Source of the DNA: Alphaproteobacteria bacterium
GTDB taxonomy: Bacteria > Pseudomonadota > Alphaproteobacteria > Rhodobacterales > Rhodobacteraceae
Length of the DNA stretch: 64,000 nucleotides
NCBI GenBank assembly: GCA_030425925.1
Contig: JAUHZO010000002.1
Span: forward strand, 326,541-390,540
Direction of reading: 5' to 3'
Part shown: positions 17,994 to 26,094 of the stretch, piece by piece
How the letters are laid out: each line of letters starts with the position of its first letter
Numbering within the stretch: position 1 is the stretch's first letter
Made by a program: the position numbers and the translations under genes
The notes under the pieces: model-generated
What the model saw: the letters and a program-made list of their open reading frames with translations, nothing else
What the model was told of the DNA's origin: nothing
Database searches by the model: none

Positions 17994-18587
17994 ATGGCAC
18001 GAGCTAAATTCCTGTGCGACGCCGAGCGCTGCATCGAATGCAACGCCTGCGTGACCGCCTGCAAGAACGAGCACGAGGTGCCCTGGGGCATCAACCGCCG
18101 CCGTGTCGTCACCATCAACGATGGTGACCCCGGCGAACGGTCGATCTCGGTGGCGTGCATGCACTGCTCGGACGCACCCTGCATGGCGGTCTGCCCGGTG
18201 GACTGCTTCTACCAGAACGAAGAGGGTGTGGTCCTGCACTCCAAGGACCTCTGCATCGGCTGCGGCTATTGCTTCTACGCGTGCCCGTTCGGCGCGCCGC
18301 AATTCCCGCAGGCGGGCAATTTCGGATCCCGCGGCAAGATGGACAAGTGCACCTTCTGCGCCGGCGGACCGGAGGAAACCAACTCCACCGCCGAGTTCGC
18401 CAAGTACGGGCGCAACCGGATTGCGGAAGGCAAGCTGCCGATCTGCGCCGAGATGTGCTCGACCAAGGCGCTGCTGGCCGGGGATGGCGACGTTGTGTCG
18501 GCGATCTACCGCGAGCGTGTGGTGGCCCGCGGCTTTGGCTCCGGCGCATGGGGCTGGGGCACGGCCTACGACCAGAAGGGCGGCTGA
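17994..18587 (+). CDS. fdhB: formate dehydrogenase iron-sulfur subunit
   Basis: 197 residues, 12 bp after fdhA with AGGAGG in the gap. Four ferredoxin-like cysteine groups are visible in order: CIECNACVTAC, CMHCSDAPCMAVCPVDC, CIGCGYCFYACPFG and CTFC/CAEMC, enough for four [4Fe-4S] clusters. It has no signal of its own and would be exported bound to FdhA through the Tat pathway. It carries electrons from the pterin subunit to the cytochrome b subunit FdhC. Confidence 0.95.
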   Translation: MARAKFLCDAERCIECNACVTACKNEHEVPWGINRRRVVTINDGDPGERSISVACMHCSDAPCMAVCPVDCFYQNEEGVVLHSKDLCIGCGYCFYACPFGAPQFPQAGNFGSRGKMDKCTFCAGGPEETNSTAEFAKYGRNRIAEGKLPICAEMCSTKALLAGDGDVVSAIYRERVVARGFGSGAWGWGTAYDQKGG

Positions 18588-18636
18588 GCCGCGCTTTCCG
18601 CCGGGGCGGCACAGGCCCCGGCACCCGGACATGCGC

Positions 18637-18658
18637 GGGGCGGACAGGGGTCCGCCCC
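18637..18658. other. perfect hairpin between fdhB and fdhC
   Basis: A 9-bp perfect stem (GGGGCGGAC and GTCCGCCCC) with a 4-base loop in the 117-bp fdhB-fdhC gap. No T run follows, so it is more likely an mRNA stabiliser or partial attenuator than a strong terminator. Confidence 0.45.
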
Positions 18659-18704
18659 GTCTGCCTTGCCTGATATCCGAAACAACCCCTTTGCGGAGGT
18701 GACC

Positions 18705-19922
18705 ATGCTGCGCCATCTGGCTCTCTTGCTGACGCTTGCCCTGCTGGCGATGCCGCTGGCCGCGCAGGAAACCGCGCCCGATCCCGCCCCCACAGACCGC
18801 ACCGCCACCGGCGGGGCGCAGACGCTGGAGGACATTCTGGCCCGGCAGCGCGGCGAAACCGTCGACGACAGTTTCCGACGGCAGTTCGGCAACCCCGACA
18901 GCGCCGCCGACCCGTCGGCACAGCTTGGCACGCTGGGCGGCGCATCGGATCCCGATCTGTGGCGCGCACTGCGCTACGACCAGGCCGACATCACCGTCTC
19001 GTCCGGCGGCGAGGTCGGGCGCGTCCTGTTCCAGGACGGCGGCATGGTCTGGCTCGACTTCCGCCAGAACGTGCTGGCCCCCTGGGGTGGCTGGCTGCTG
19101 CTGGGCACCATCGGCGCGCTGGCGCTGTTCTACCTGCTGCGCGGGCGGGTCCGGCTGGACTATCCTGCCACCGGGCGCACCGTTACCCGCTTTCGGGCGT
19201 TCGAGCGGTTTTCGCACTGGCTTCTGGCCGGGTCGTTCATCCTGCTGGGCCTGACCGGTCTGGCCGTGCTGTTCGGGCGCTGGGTCATCCTGCCCACCTT
19301 CGGGCCCGAGGCCAACGCGGTGATCCTGACCGGCTCGAAGTTCATTCACAACAACGTGGCCTGGCCCTTCATGCTGGCGCTGGTCTTTGTCTTCTTCCTG
19401 TGGGTCTGGCACAACATCCCGAACCGGACCGACCTGGTCTGGATCGTCCAGTTCGGCGGCATCGTCGGCAAGAAGCACCCGCCGGCGAAGAAGTTCAACT
19501 TCGGTCAGAAGATCATCTTCTGGTCGGTGATCCTGCTGGGCGGGTCGATCTCGGTGTCGGGCCTGTCGCTGCTGTTTCCGTTCGAACTGCCGCTTTTTGC
19601 CAAGACGTTCACGGTGCTCAACGATCTTGGGATCAACGGCTGGCTCGACTTGCCGCCATTCCCGACCGAGTTGAGCCCGCAGGAAGAAATGCAGTTCGCC
19701 CAGGCATGGCATGCCATTGTGGGGTTTGTGCTGATGGCGATCATCATCGCGCATATCTATATCGGCTCGCTGGGCATGGAAGGCGCTTATGACGCCATGG
19801 GCTCGGGCGAGGTGGACGAGGCCTGGGCGCGCCAGCACCATGCGCTCTGGCTGAACGAGGTGCAGGCACGGCAGGACACGCAAGAGGCGGCATCCGCAAG
19901 GGACGCCACCCCCGCCGAATGA
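18705..19922 (+). CDS. fdhC: formate dehydrogenase cytochrome b (gamma) subunit with N-terminal periplasmic extension
   Basis: 405 residues from ATG 18705 behind GGAGGT. A Sec signal (LLLTLALLAMPLAAQ) is followed by about 110 soluble residues rich in Asp, Pro and Thr, a first membrane helix (WLLLGTIGALALFYLL), then the cytochrome b561/FdnI-type four-helix bundle. Likely haem ligands are the His residues in ERFSHWLL, GSKFIHNN, QAWHAIVG and IIAHIYIG. It anchors FdhAB and takes electrons to quinone or to the c-type cytochromes. The last four bases overlap the start of the WD40-cytochrome gene, so the two are coupled. The N-terminal extension is longer than in FdnI but usual for FdhC of this group. 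Confidence 0.92.
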   Translation: MLRHLALLLTLALLAMPLAAQETAPDPAPTDRTATGGAQTLEDILARQRGETVDDSFRRQFGNPDSAADPSAQLGTLGGASDPDLWRALRYDQADITVSSGGEVGRVLFQDGGMVWLDFRQNVLAPWGGWLLLGTIGALALFYLLRGRVRLDYPATGRTVTRFRAFERFSHWLLAGSFILLGLTGLAVLFGRWVILPTFGPEANAVILTGSKFIHNNVAWPFMLALVFVFFLWVWHNIPNRTDLVWIVQFGGIVGKKHPPAKKFNFGQKIIFWSVILLGGSISVSGLSLLFPFELPLFAKTFTVLNDLGINGWLDLPPFPTELSPQEEMQFAQAWHAIVGFVLMAIIIAHIYIGSLGMEGAYDAMGSGEVDEAWARQHHALWLNEVQARQDTQEAASARDATPAE

Positions 19923-21211
19923 CGCGGCTGATCCTGGCGCTGGTGCTGAGCCTGTGTGCCGGTCTGCTGCCGGCGCAGGAGTTCACCACGCTCAAGGGAC
20001 ATGGCGGGCCGGTCATGGGGCTGGCGGTGGCCCCGGACGGCACCGTGGCCAGCGCCAGTTTCGACAATTCGGTCGGGCTGTGGACCGGGCAGGGGCCGCG
20101 CTGGCTGGAAGGGCACGACGCGGCGGTGGTGACCGTGAACTATAGCCAGGCGCCGCTGTTGCTGTCGGGCGGCGATGATTTTCGGGTGCTGGCCTGGCAT
20201 CCCGACCGCGCCGGGCCGCTGGAAGTGACGCGGCACCTGGGCAAGGTTGCCAGCATCGCCGTGGACCCGTCGGATGGCCGTATCGCCAGCGCCGGCTGGG
20301 ACGGTTTTGTCCAGGTCTCGCGGCGCGATGTCGGTGACGGCTTTGTCAGCGAAACCTTGCGGGGACACCGGTCCAACGTCACCGATATCGGCTTTGGCCC
20401 CGACGGGGCGCTGTATTCGACATCGTCCGACGGGACGCTGCGGGTCTGGACCAGGGATGGTGCCGGCTGGTCGAACCGGGTGATCGTCAAACACGGGTTC
20501 GGCATCAACGAGCTTGTCGTGACGCGCGACTGGATCGCCTACGGCGCCGTTGATGGCGGCACGCGCGTCATTAGCCCCAAGGGGGACGAGATCGCGGATT
20601 TCACACTGGATCGCCGCCCGATCCTGGCCATGGCCCATCACGCGGGCACCGGGCAGCTGGCCGTGGGCGACGGGCATGGCTACATCATGATGATCGACAC
20701 CGCCAGCTGGCGCATCACCCGCGATTTCCGTGCCGCCCGGCGCGGGCCGGTCTGGGCGCTGGCCTTTTCGCCGGACGGGCAGACCATTCTGGCCGGCGGG
20801 CTGGACGATGTCGTCTATGCCTGGCCCGTGGCGCTGCTGGACCGGTTCGACCCGGCCATCGACGGGCAGCGGTCCTTCCTGCGCGATCCCGCCACCATGG
20901 AAAACGGCGAACGGCAGTTCATGCGCAAATGCTCGATCTGCCACGCGCTCACCCCCGGCCCCTCGCGCAAGGCGGGGCCCAGCCTTTACGGCCTGTTCGG
21001 CCGACCGGCCGGCAGCGTCGACGGCTACAGCTATTCGCCGGTTCTGGACGGGTCGGATATCGTGTGGACACAGGACAGCATCGATGCTCTGTTCCACGAC
21101 GGGCCGGACGTGTTCATCCCCGGCTCCAAGATGCCGATGCAGGTGATCGCGGAACCGGGGGACCGGGCGGACCTGATCGGCTTTCTGGCGCGGGCCACGC
21201 AAGAGGAGTGA
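19919..21211 (+). CDS. WD40 beta-propeller fused to cytochrome c
   Basis: 430 residues: a signal peptide (MTRLILALVLSLCAGLLPAQ), then WD40-like repeats from about residue 25 to 310 (KGHGGPVMGLAVAPDG, DNSVGLW, SDGTLRVW, GPVWALAFSPDGQTILAGG). The C-terminal cytochrome c domain has CSICH at 338-342 and a later Met (GSKMPMQV) as likely axial ligand, in the class I pattern. It is periplasmic. The ATGA overlap with fdhC makes it part of the fdh operon, so it probably docks on the dehydrogenase through the propeller and accepts electrons by its haem. Fusion of a propeller to a haem domain occurs in other redox systems, but its pairing with FdhC is notable. Confidence 0.85.
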   Translation: MTRLILALVLSLCAGLLPAQEFTTLKGHGGPVMGLAVAPDGTVASASFDNSVGLWTGQGPRWLEGHDAAVVTVNYSQAPLLLSGGDDFRVLAWHPDRAGPLEVTRHLGKVASIAVDPSDGRIASAGWDGFVQVSRRDVGDGFVSETLRGHRSNVTDIGFGPDGALYSTSSDGTLRVWTRDGAGWSNRVIVKHGFGINELVVTRDWIAYGAVDGGTRVISPKGDEIADFTLDRRPILAMAHHAGTGQLAVGDGHGYIMMIDTASWRITRDFRAARRGPVWALAFSPDGQTILAGGLDDVVYAWPVALLDRFDPAIDGQRSFLRDPATMENGERQFMRKCSICHALTPGPSRKAGPSLYGLFGRPAGSVDGYSYSPVLDGSDIVWTQDSIDALFHDGPDVFIPGSKMPMQVIAEPGDRADLIGFLARATQEE

Positions 21212-21218
21212 CGAGAAC

Positions 21219-21344
21219 ATGAAGGCAATGCTTGCCGGATTTGCGGCCATCATCGTGATCTCGGTCGGAGCGTGGTTCGCGCTGGACGAGATCGGCTTTT
21301 CGTCCGCCGAGCGGTCCTCGGGCCAGAACGTGCGGCTGGACTAG
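21219..21344 (+). CDS. 41-residue single-span membrane peptide
   Basis: ATG 21219 lies behind GAGGAG, 7 bp after the WD40-cytochrome gene, and the frame ends at TAG 21342-21344. The product is a single hydrophobic helix (AMLAGFAAIIVISVGAWFAL) with a short polar tail (SSAERSSGQNVRLD). Spacing, ribosome site and composition support a real gene. It could be a small subunit stabilising the FdhC/cytochrome assembly. Too short for a family assignment. Confidence 0.6.
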   Translation: MKAMLAGFAAIIVISVGAWFALDEIGFSSAERSSGQNVRLD

Positions 21345-21407
21345 ACCGGATGGACGGGCCCGGGTCCGCGCGGTGCGGCACGCGCCGGACCGCGTGCGCA
21401 GGGGGAA

Positions 21408-21815
21408 GTGGTGCTGTTCGAACATGACGTAGCGGTCAGCTTCGGCGATTGCGATCCGGCAGGCATCGTCTTTTACCCCAACTATTTCCGCTGGATGGAT
21501 GCCTGTTTTCACGCCTTCCTGCAGGATCGCGCCGGGGGACATGCCGCGCTGTGCACCGCGCTGGGCGCGCGCGGTCTGGGGCTGATGGAGGCGCGGCTGG
21601 GCTTTCGTGCGCCGGTGTCCGAAGGCATGCACCTGCGCTATGCCATCGCCGACATCACCTGGTCAAAGCGCAGCCTGGATGTGACCTATCGCGCCACCGA
21701 AGGGGACCGGCTGGTGCTGGAGGGCCATGAGCGCCGCGGCGTGTTCGTGGACGACGCGGCGGGCCGCCTCCGGGCTGCGCCGGTGGCCCCGCTGCGGGCG
21801 CTGCTGGGGGCCTGA
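21408..21815 (+). CDS. acyl-CoA thioesterase (4HBT/YbgC-like hotdog fold)
   Basis: 135 residues. The N-terminal motif FGDCDPAGIVFYPNYFRWMDA carries the Asp of the 4-hydroxybenzoyl-CoA thioesterase family, followed by hotdog-fold strands (LGFRAPVSEGMHLRYAI, WSKRSLDVTYRA). It would hydrolyse an aromatic or short acyl-CoA in the cytoplasm. The start is one of two adjacent GTG codons at 21408/21411 after GGGGGAAG. It follows the fdh operon by 63 bp and is probably a separate unit. A MITE-like repeat begins 3 bp after its stop codon. Confidence 0.8.
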   Translation: MVLFEHDVAVSFGDCDPAGIVFYPNYFRWMDACFHAFLQDRAGGHAALCTALGARGLGLMEARLGFRAPVSEGMHLRYAIADITWSKRSLDVTYRATEGDRLVLEGHERRGVFVDDAAGRLRAAPVAPLRALLGA

Positions 21816-21818
21816 GCC

Positions 21819-21932
21819 AGAGCGTGTCGCGCCCGATCAGACGAGGGCATTCGCCTGCCTGACCGAGGCAGGGTCTGCGAAGCATGACCCGTTCGGTCAG
21901 GCAGGCGAATGCGATTTGGCGCGACACACTCT
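21819..21932. repeat. 114-bp palindromic element with nested inverted repeats (MITE/REP-like)
   Basis: Outer arms 21819-21832 and 21919-21932 pair at 13 of 14 positions (AGAGCGTGTCGCGC versus the reverse complement of GCGCGACACACTCT). Inner arms 21847-21866 and 21893-21912 are an exact 20-bp inverted repeat (GCATTCGCC... and ...GGCGAATGC). It carries no gene. It lies between the convergent thioesterase and aldehyde dehydrogenase genes, and its last bases form part of the latter's stop codon. It could act as a bidirectional terminator, but the terminal inverted repeats look like a small mobile element. Confidence 0.7.
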
Positions 21933-23445
21933 AGCCCCAGTCGCCGGGCAGCAGCGCGTCGGGCATGTTCTGGTAACAGACCGGGCGCAGGAAGCGGCGG
22001 ATCGCCAGCGTGCCCACCGAGGTGTGGCCGAAATTCGTCGATGCGGGATAAGGCCCGCCATGCACCATCGCGGTGGCGACCTCGACCCCGGTGGGAAAGC
22101 CGTTGGCCAGCACGCGGCCCGCCTTGCGCTCCAGCACCGGCATCAGGCGCTGTGCGAGCACGGTGTCGCCATCGTCCATCTGCAGCGTGCAGGTCAGCTG
22201 GCCGTCGAGGCTTTGGGCGATCTGCAGCATCTCGTCGGCGTCCGACACCCGCACCACCAGCCCCATCGGGCCAAAGACCTCGTGCCCCAGCACCGCGTTC
22301 GCCAGCCAGTCCCGCCCGGTGGTGGAGAACAGGCAGGGCGTGGCGTTGCGCCGCTCGCAGGTGGTGGTCAGCACCGCCTGCACGCCGGCGGTTTCGGCCA
22401 CCCGGTCGCGTCCCGCGCGGAAGGCGCTGGCGATGCCGTCGGTCAGCATGGTCTGGGCGGGGACCTGTTCCAGCGCCTCGGTCGCGGCGGCGACAAAGGC
22501 GTCGCCTTCGGCCCCGTCCATCACCACGGCGATGCCGGGATTGGTGCAGAACTGCCCCGCGCCCATGGTCAGCGATCCGGCCCAGCCCCGGCCGATGGCC
22601 GCCCCGCGCGCCCGGACCGCCTCGGGCAGCAGGAACACCGGGTTGACGCTGCCCAGCTCGCCGAAGAACGGGATCGGCACCGGGCGCTGTGCGCACAGAT
22701 CGAACAGGGCGCGCCCGCCCCGCAACGAGCCGGTAAAGCCCACCGCCGCGATCAGCGGATGCTGCACCAGCGCGGCCCCCACCGCGGTGCCGCCGTCATG
22801 CACCATGGAGAAGGTGCCCGCCGGCACGCCGGTCCGGGCCATGGCGGCGTGGATGGCCTCGCAGATGATCTCGGTCGTGCCGGGATGGGCCGGATGGCCC
22901 TTGACCACCACCGGGCAGCCTGCCGCAAGCGCCGAGGCGGTGTCGCCACCCGCGGTCGAGAAGGCGAGCGGAAAGTTCGACGCGCCGAACACCGCCACCG
23001 GGCCGATGGGGCGCTGGACCATCTTCAGATCGGGGCGGGGCAGGGGCTGGCGTTCGGGCAGGGCCGCGTCGTGGCGGCGGTCGAGATACGCGCCCTCCTC
23101 CAGCAGCTGGGCGAACAGCCGCAGCTGCCCGGTGGTGCGGCCGCGTTCGCCCTCAAGCCGCGCCTCGGGCAGGCCGGATTCCTGCGTGCCGATCGCGGTG
23201 ATCGCCCCGGCGCGCGCCTCGATCTCGTCGGCGATGGCGTTCAGGAAGGCCGCGCGCACGGCCCGCGGGCAGGAGCCATAGGTCCAGAACGCCGCCTCGG
23301 CGGCCTCGGCGGCGCGGTTCACGAGGTCGGGCGTGCCGAGGCTGAACGCATGCGCGGGCCCGTGCGCGGGCGTCGAGGCAAAGGTCGCCTCACCTGCAAC
23401 CCAGTCGCCCGCTATGAGGTGTTTGCCATGGGGGGTAAAGGTCAT
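21931..23445 (-). CDS. alpha-ketoglutaric semialdehyde dehydrogenase-type aldehyde dehydrogenase
   Basis: 504 residues. It opens with GKHLIAGDWVAG. Cofactor-binding segments are FGASNFPLAFSTAGGDTASALAAG and CPVVVKGHPAHPGT; the catalytic Glu is in FFGELGSVNPVF and the nucleophilic Cys in GAGQFCTNPG. The GxPxT/N pattern and overall layout match NADP-dependent 2,5-dioxopentanoate dehydrogenases, which oxidise alpha-ketoglutaric semialdehyde to 2-oxoglutarate at the end of non-phosphorylating pentose and sugar-acid pathways. The IlvD/Edd dehydratase upstream on the same strand supports this. It is the last gene of a long minus-strand run; its TAG stop falls in the MITE-like repeat, so its C-terminus may have been shaped by that insertion. 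Confidence 0.85.
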   Translation of the reverse strand: MTFTPHGKHLIAGDWVAGEATFASTPAHGPAHAFSLGTPDLVNRAAEAAEAAFWTYGSCPRAVRAAFLNAIADEIEARAGAITAIGTQESGLPEARLEGERGRTTGQLRLFAQLLEEGAYLDRRHDAALPERQPLPRPDLKMVQRPIGPVAVFGASNFPLAFSTAGGDTASALAAGCPVVVKGHPAHPGTTEIICEAIHAAMARTGVPAGTFSMVHDGGTAVGAALVQHPLIAAVGFTGSLRGGRALFDLCAQRPVPIPFFGELGSVNPVFLLPEAVRARGAAIGRGWAGSLTMGAGQFCTNPGIAVVMDGAEGDAFVAAATEALEQVPAQTMLTDGIASAFRAGRDRVAETAGVQAVLTTTCERRNATPCLFSTTGRDWLANAVLGHEVFGPMGLVVRVSDADEMLQIAQSLDGQLTCTLQMDDGDTVLAQRLMPVLERKAGRVLANGFPTGVEVATAMVHGGPYPASTNFGHTSVGTLAIRRFLRPVCYQNMPDALLPGDWG

Positions 23446-23471
23446 GTCGTGCTCCGTTCCGTGCGCCGCGA

Positions 23472-24194
23472 TCAGCGGTTGTTGGCCTTGCGCCAGGCGG
23501 CGAATTTTTCGAGGTTTTCCTCGCGCGTGGCGGGGTAGAGCCCGATGATCGTCTCGCCCGACAGCACCTGTTCCAGCGCGAAATCCTCGTAAGCGGTCAT
23601 CTCGACGGCTTCGGCCGCCACCTCGTCGGCCAGGTGCGCAGGCACGATGATGACGCTGTCATCGTCGCCCACAACGATATCGCCGGGAAAGACCGGTGCA
23701 TCGCCGCAGCCGATGGGCACGTTGATGTCGATCGCCTCGTTGGTGGTCAGGTTCGTCGGGCTGGACGGGCGCATGTGATAGGCCGGGAAATCCAGCGCGG
23801 CGATGTTCATGGCGTCGCGAAAGCCGCCATCGGTGACCACGCCGGCCGCCCCGCGCATCATCAGCCGGGTGATCAGGATGTCGCCCGCGCTGGCGGCGGT
23901 GGCGGATTTGCGGCTGTCCATCACCAGCACATGACCTTCGGGGCAGGTTTCGATGGCGTGGCGCTGGGGGTGCCTGGGGTTGCGGAACTCTGCCAGCTGG
24001 TTTCGGTCTTCGCGCGCGGGCATGTAGCGCAGGGTGAAGGCGGGGCCGACCATGTTGCGCCCCTTGGGCGCGACGGGGCGGACGTCCTGGATCACCTGGT
24101 GACGCAGCCCGCGCTTGAAGAGCGCCGTGGCCAGCGTGGCGACCGAGACATGGCGGAGCTTTTCGAGCGTGTCGGGATGGGGCGTTTCGGTCAT
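23472..24194 (-). CDS. RraA-like family protein (aldolase/hydratase or RNase E regulator fold)
   Basis: 240 residues from ATG 24194. The ring-like fold of the RraA/HMG-aldolase family is seen in VSVATLATALFKRG, GPAFTLRYMPARED, GHVLVMDSRKSATAASAGDILITRLMMRGAAGVVTDGGFRD and the C-terminal GDDDSVIIVPAHLA. The RGAAGVVTDGGFRD stretch, with its Asp and Arg, binds a divalent metal and oxoacid in the aldolase members. Beside IlvD/Edd and KGSA dehydrogenase a catabolic job on a keto-acid intermediate is more plausible than RNase E control, but the sequence does not prove it. It lies 26 bp from the dehydrogenase gene. Confidence 0.8.
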   Translation of the reverse strand: MTETPHPDTLEKLRHVSVATLATALFKRGLRHQVIQDVRPVAPKGRNMVGPAFTLRYMPAREDRNQLAEFRNPRHPQRHAIETCPEGHVLVMDSRKSATAASAGDILITRLMMRGAAGVVTDGGFRDAMNIAALDFPAYHMRPSSPTNLTTNEAIDINVPIGCGDAPVFPGDIVVGDDDSVIIVPAHLADEVAAEAVEMTAYEDFALEQVLSGETIIGLYPATREENLEKFAAWRKANNR

Positions 24195-24214
24195 GCTGTG
24201 TCCTTTCGGGGGGC

Positions 24215-24236
24215 GGCGGGGTGAACCCCGCCCTAC
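24215..24236. repeat. GTAG-headed REP-like palindrome (single)
   Basis: GGCGGGGT-GA-ACCCCGCC followed by CTAC. Read on the minus strand this is GTAG plus a GC hairpin, the same plan as the elements at 32.2, 52.6 and 59.3 kb. It sits between the IlvD/Edd and RraA-like genes. Confidence 0.65.
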
Positions 24237-24282
24237 AGCGTCGCGCAAGGGCGTGCCCGGGCGCGGCTGTGCTTTTCTGGTG

Positions 24283-26013
24283 TCAGTTGATCTCCGGTTC
24301 CGGCACCGGGGCACCGAAATCGGTGCGCAGGAAGTCGAAATCGCAGCCCTTGTCGGCCTGTTCCACATGCCGGCTGTACATCCAGCCCCAGCCGCGCTCG
24401 AACCGGGGCGGCGGCGGGGTCCAGGCGGCCCGGCGCCTGGCCAGCTCGGCCTCCGGGACGCGCATCTCGAGCCTGCGGTTGGGGACGTCGACGTCGATGA
24501 TGTCGCCGGTCTGCAGCAGCGCCAGCGGCCCGCCGATATAGGCCTCGGGCGCGACATGCAGGATGCAGGCCCCGTAAGAGGTGCCGGACATGCGCGCATC
24601 CGACAGCCGCAGCATGTCGCGATGGCCCTGTTTCAGAAGCGCCTTGGGCATCGGGATCATGCCCCATTCCGGCATGCCCGGCCCACCCTGCGGGCCGGCA
24701 TTGCGCAGGACCAGAACGTGATCCGGCGTCATCGGGTAGTCCGCGTCGTTGATGATCTCCTTCAGCTGGGCATAGCTGTCGGCAACGATGGCGGGGCCGG
24801 AATGGGTCTGGAAGCGCGGGTCCATTGCGGCGGGCTTGATCACCGCACCATCGGGCGCAAGGTTGCCGCGCAGCACCGCAAGGCTGCCTTCGTGGTAGAC
24901 CGGGTTCGACAGCGGACGGATCACGTCGTCGTTGTAGTTCACCGCGTCGGCGATGTTCTCGCCCATGGTGAGGCCGTTCACCGTCCTCACCGACAGGTCC
25001 AGCTTGTCGCCCAGTTCCTTCATCAGCGCGGGCAGGCCGCCGGCATAAAAGAAATCCTCCATCAGGTATTCCTTGCCCGAGGGCCGGATGTTGGCGATCA
25101 CCGGCGTCGTGCGCCCGATGGCGTCCAGATCGTCGAGGCCAAGGTCGACACCCGCGCGCCGCGCCATGGCAATCAGGTGGATGATCGCGTTGGTGGAACA
25201 GCCCGTCGCCATCGCCACCGTCACCGCGTTGCGCGTGCTTTCGGGCGTCATGATCCTGTCGGGCGTCAGATCTTCCCAGACCATTTCCACGGCACGGCGG
25301 CCGCAGGCGGCGGCCATGCGTTTGTGGCCCGCATCGGGCGCGGGGATGGACGAGGCCCCGGGCAGGGTCAGCCCCCAGCCATCGGCGATGGACATCATCG
25401 TCGAGGCCGTGCCCATGGTCATGCAGGTGCCGTAGCTGCGCGCGATGCCGCCCTGCACGCCGTCCCACTGGTCCTTGGTGATGGTGCCTGCGCGGCGTTC
25501 GTCCCAGTACTTCCAGACATCGGTGCCGCTGCCCAGCTTCTCGCCCGCGTAATTGCCGCGCAGCATCGCCCCCGCGGGCATGTAGATGAAGGGCAGGCCC
25601 ATGCTGACCGCGCCCATGACCAGCGCGGGCGTGGACTTGTCGCAGCCGCCCATCAGCACCGCCCCGTCGATGGGATGCGAGCGCAGGGTCTCTTCGACTT
25701 CCAGCGCGCCCATGTTGCGGTAGAGCATCGAGGTGGGTTTCAGAAGCTGTTCGGCAAAGGAATGCACCGGCATTTCCACCGGCATGCCGCCGGCCTGGTA
25801 CACGCCCTTTTTCACGAACTCGGCCCGGTCGCGCAGGTGATGGTGGCAGGGCGAGAGGTCAGACCAGGTGTTGATGATGGCAATCACCGGCTTGCCCTCC
25901 CAGTCCGCCGCGTCCAGCCCCATCTGCATCGCGCGCGAGCGGTGGCCCATGGAGCGCAGATCGTCGGGCGCGAACCAGCGGGCAGAGCGGAGGTCTTCGG
26001 GTTTCCTGGGCAT
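24283..26013 (-). CDS. IlvD/Edd-family dehydratase (L-arabinonate dehydratase type)
   Basis: 576 residues. The [Fe-S] ligands of the family are visible: the Cys in LMGGCDKSTPAL, the Cys in SYGTCMTMGTAST, and ATGCSTNAIIHL. The substrate-binding DARMSGTSYGA motif and the C-terminal DVPNRRLEMRVPEAE domain are complete. The SYGTCMTMGTASTMM form and length fit sugar-acid dehydratases of the arabinonate/xylonate group rather than the branched-chain IlvD. Product: a 2-keto-3-deoxy sugar acid. With the KGSA dehydrogenase downstream it suggests an oxidative pentose route, although a separate KDA dehydratase is not obvious here. Start ATG at 26013. Confidence 0.85.
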   Translation of the reverse strand: MPRKPEDLRSARWFAPDDLRSMGHRSRAMQMGLDAADWEGKPVIAIINTWSDLSPCHHHLRDRAEFVKKGVYQAGGMPVEMPVHSFAEQLLKPTSMLYRNMGALEVEETLRSHPIDGAVLMGGCDKSTPALVMGAVSMGLPFIYMPAGAMLRGNYAGEKLGSGTDVWKYWDERRAGTITKDQWDGVQGGIARSYGTCMTMGTASTMMSIADGWGLTLPGASSIPAPDAGHKRMAAACGRRAVEMVWEDLTPDRIMTPESTRNAVTVAMATGCSTNAIIHLIAMARRAGVDLGLDDLDAIGRTTPVIANIRPSGKEYLMEDFFYAGGLPALMKELGDKLDLSVRTVNGLTMGENIADAVNYNDDVIRPLSNPVYHEGSLAVLRGNLAPDGAVIKPAAMDPRFQTHSGPAIVADSYAQLKEIINDADYPMTPDHVLVLRNAGPQGGPGMPEWGMIPMPKALLKQGHRDMLRLSDARMSGTSYGACILHVAPEAYIGGPLALLQTGDIIDVDVPNRRLEMRVPEAELARRRAAWTPPPPRFERGWGWMYSRHVEQADKGCDFDFLRTDFGAPVPEPEIN

Positions 26014-26094
26014 GGTGCGGGCTCCTTGGGTGTGGCGGTCGGGTCGGACGCATCAGACACGGGAATGCCGCGCCGGGCAAGGGTCGCGGGACCG

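Noticed and set aside
16905-19883. 992-codon open frame on the minus strand across fdhA, fdhB and fdhC
   Set aside because: It crosses three well-supported plus-strand genes with cofactor motifs; its composition (His/Arg/Gly-rich) is typical of antisense frames at high GC.
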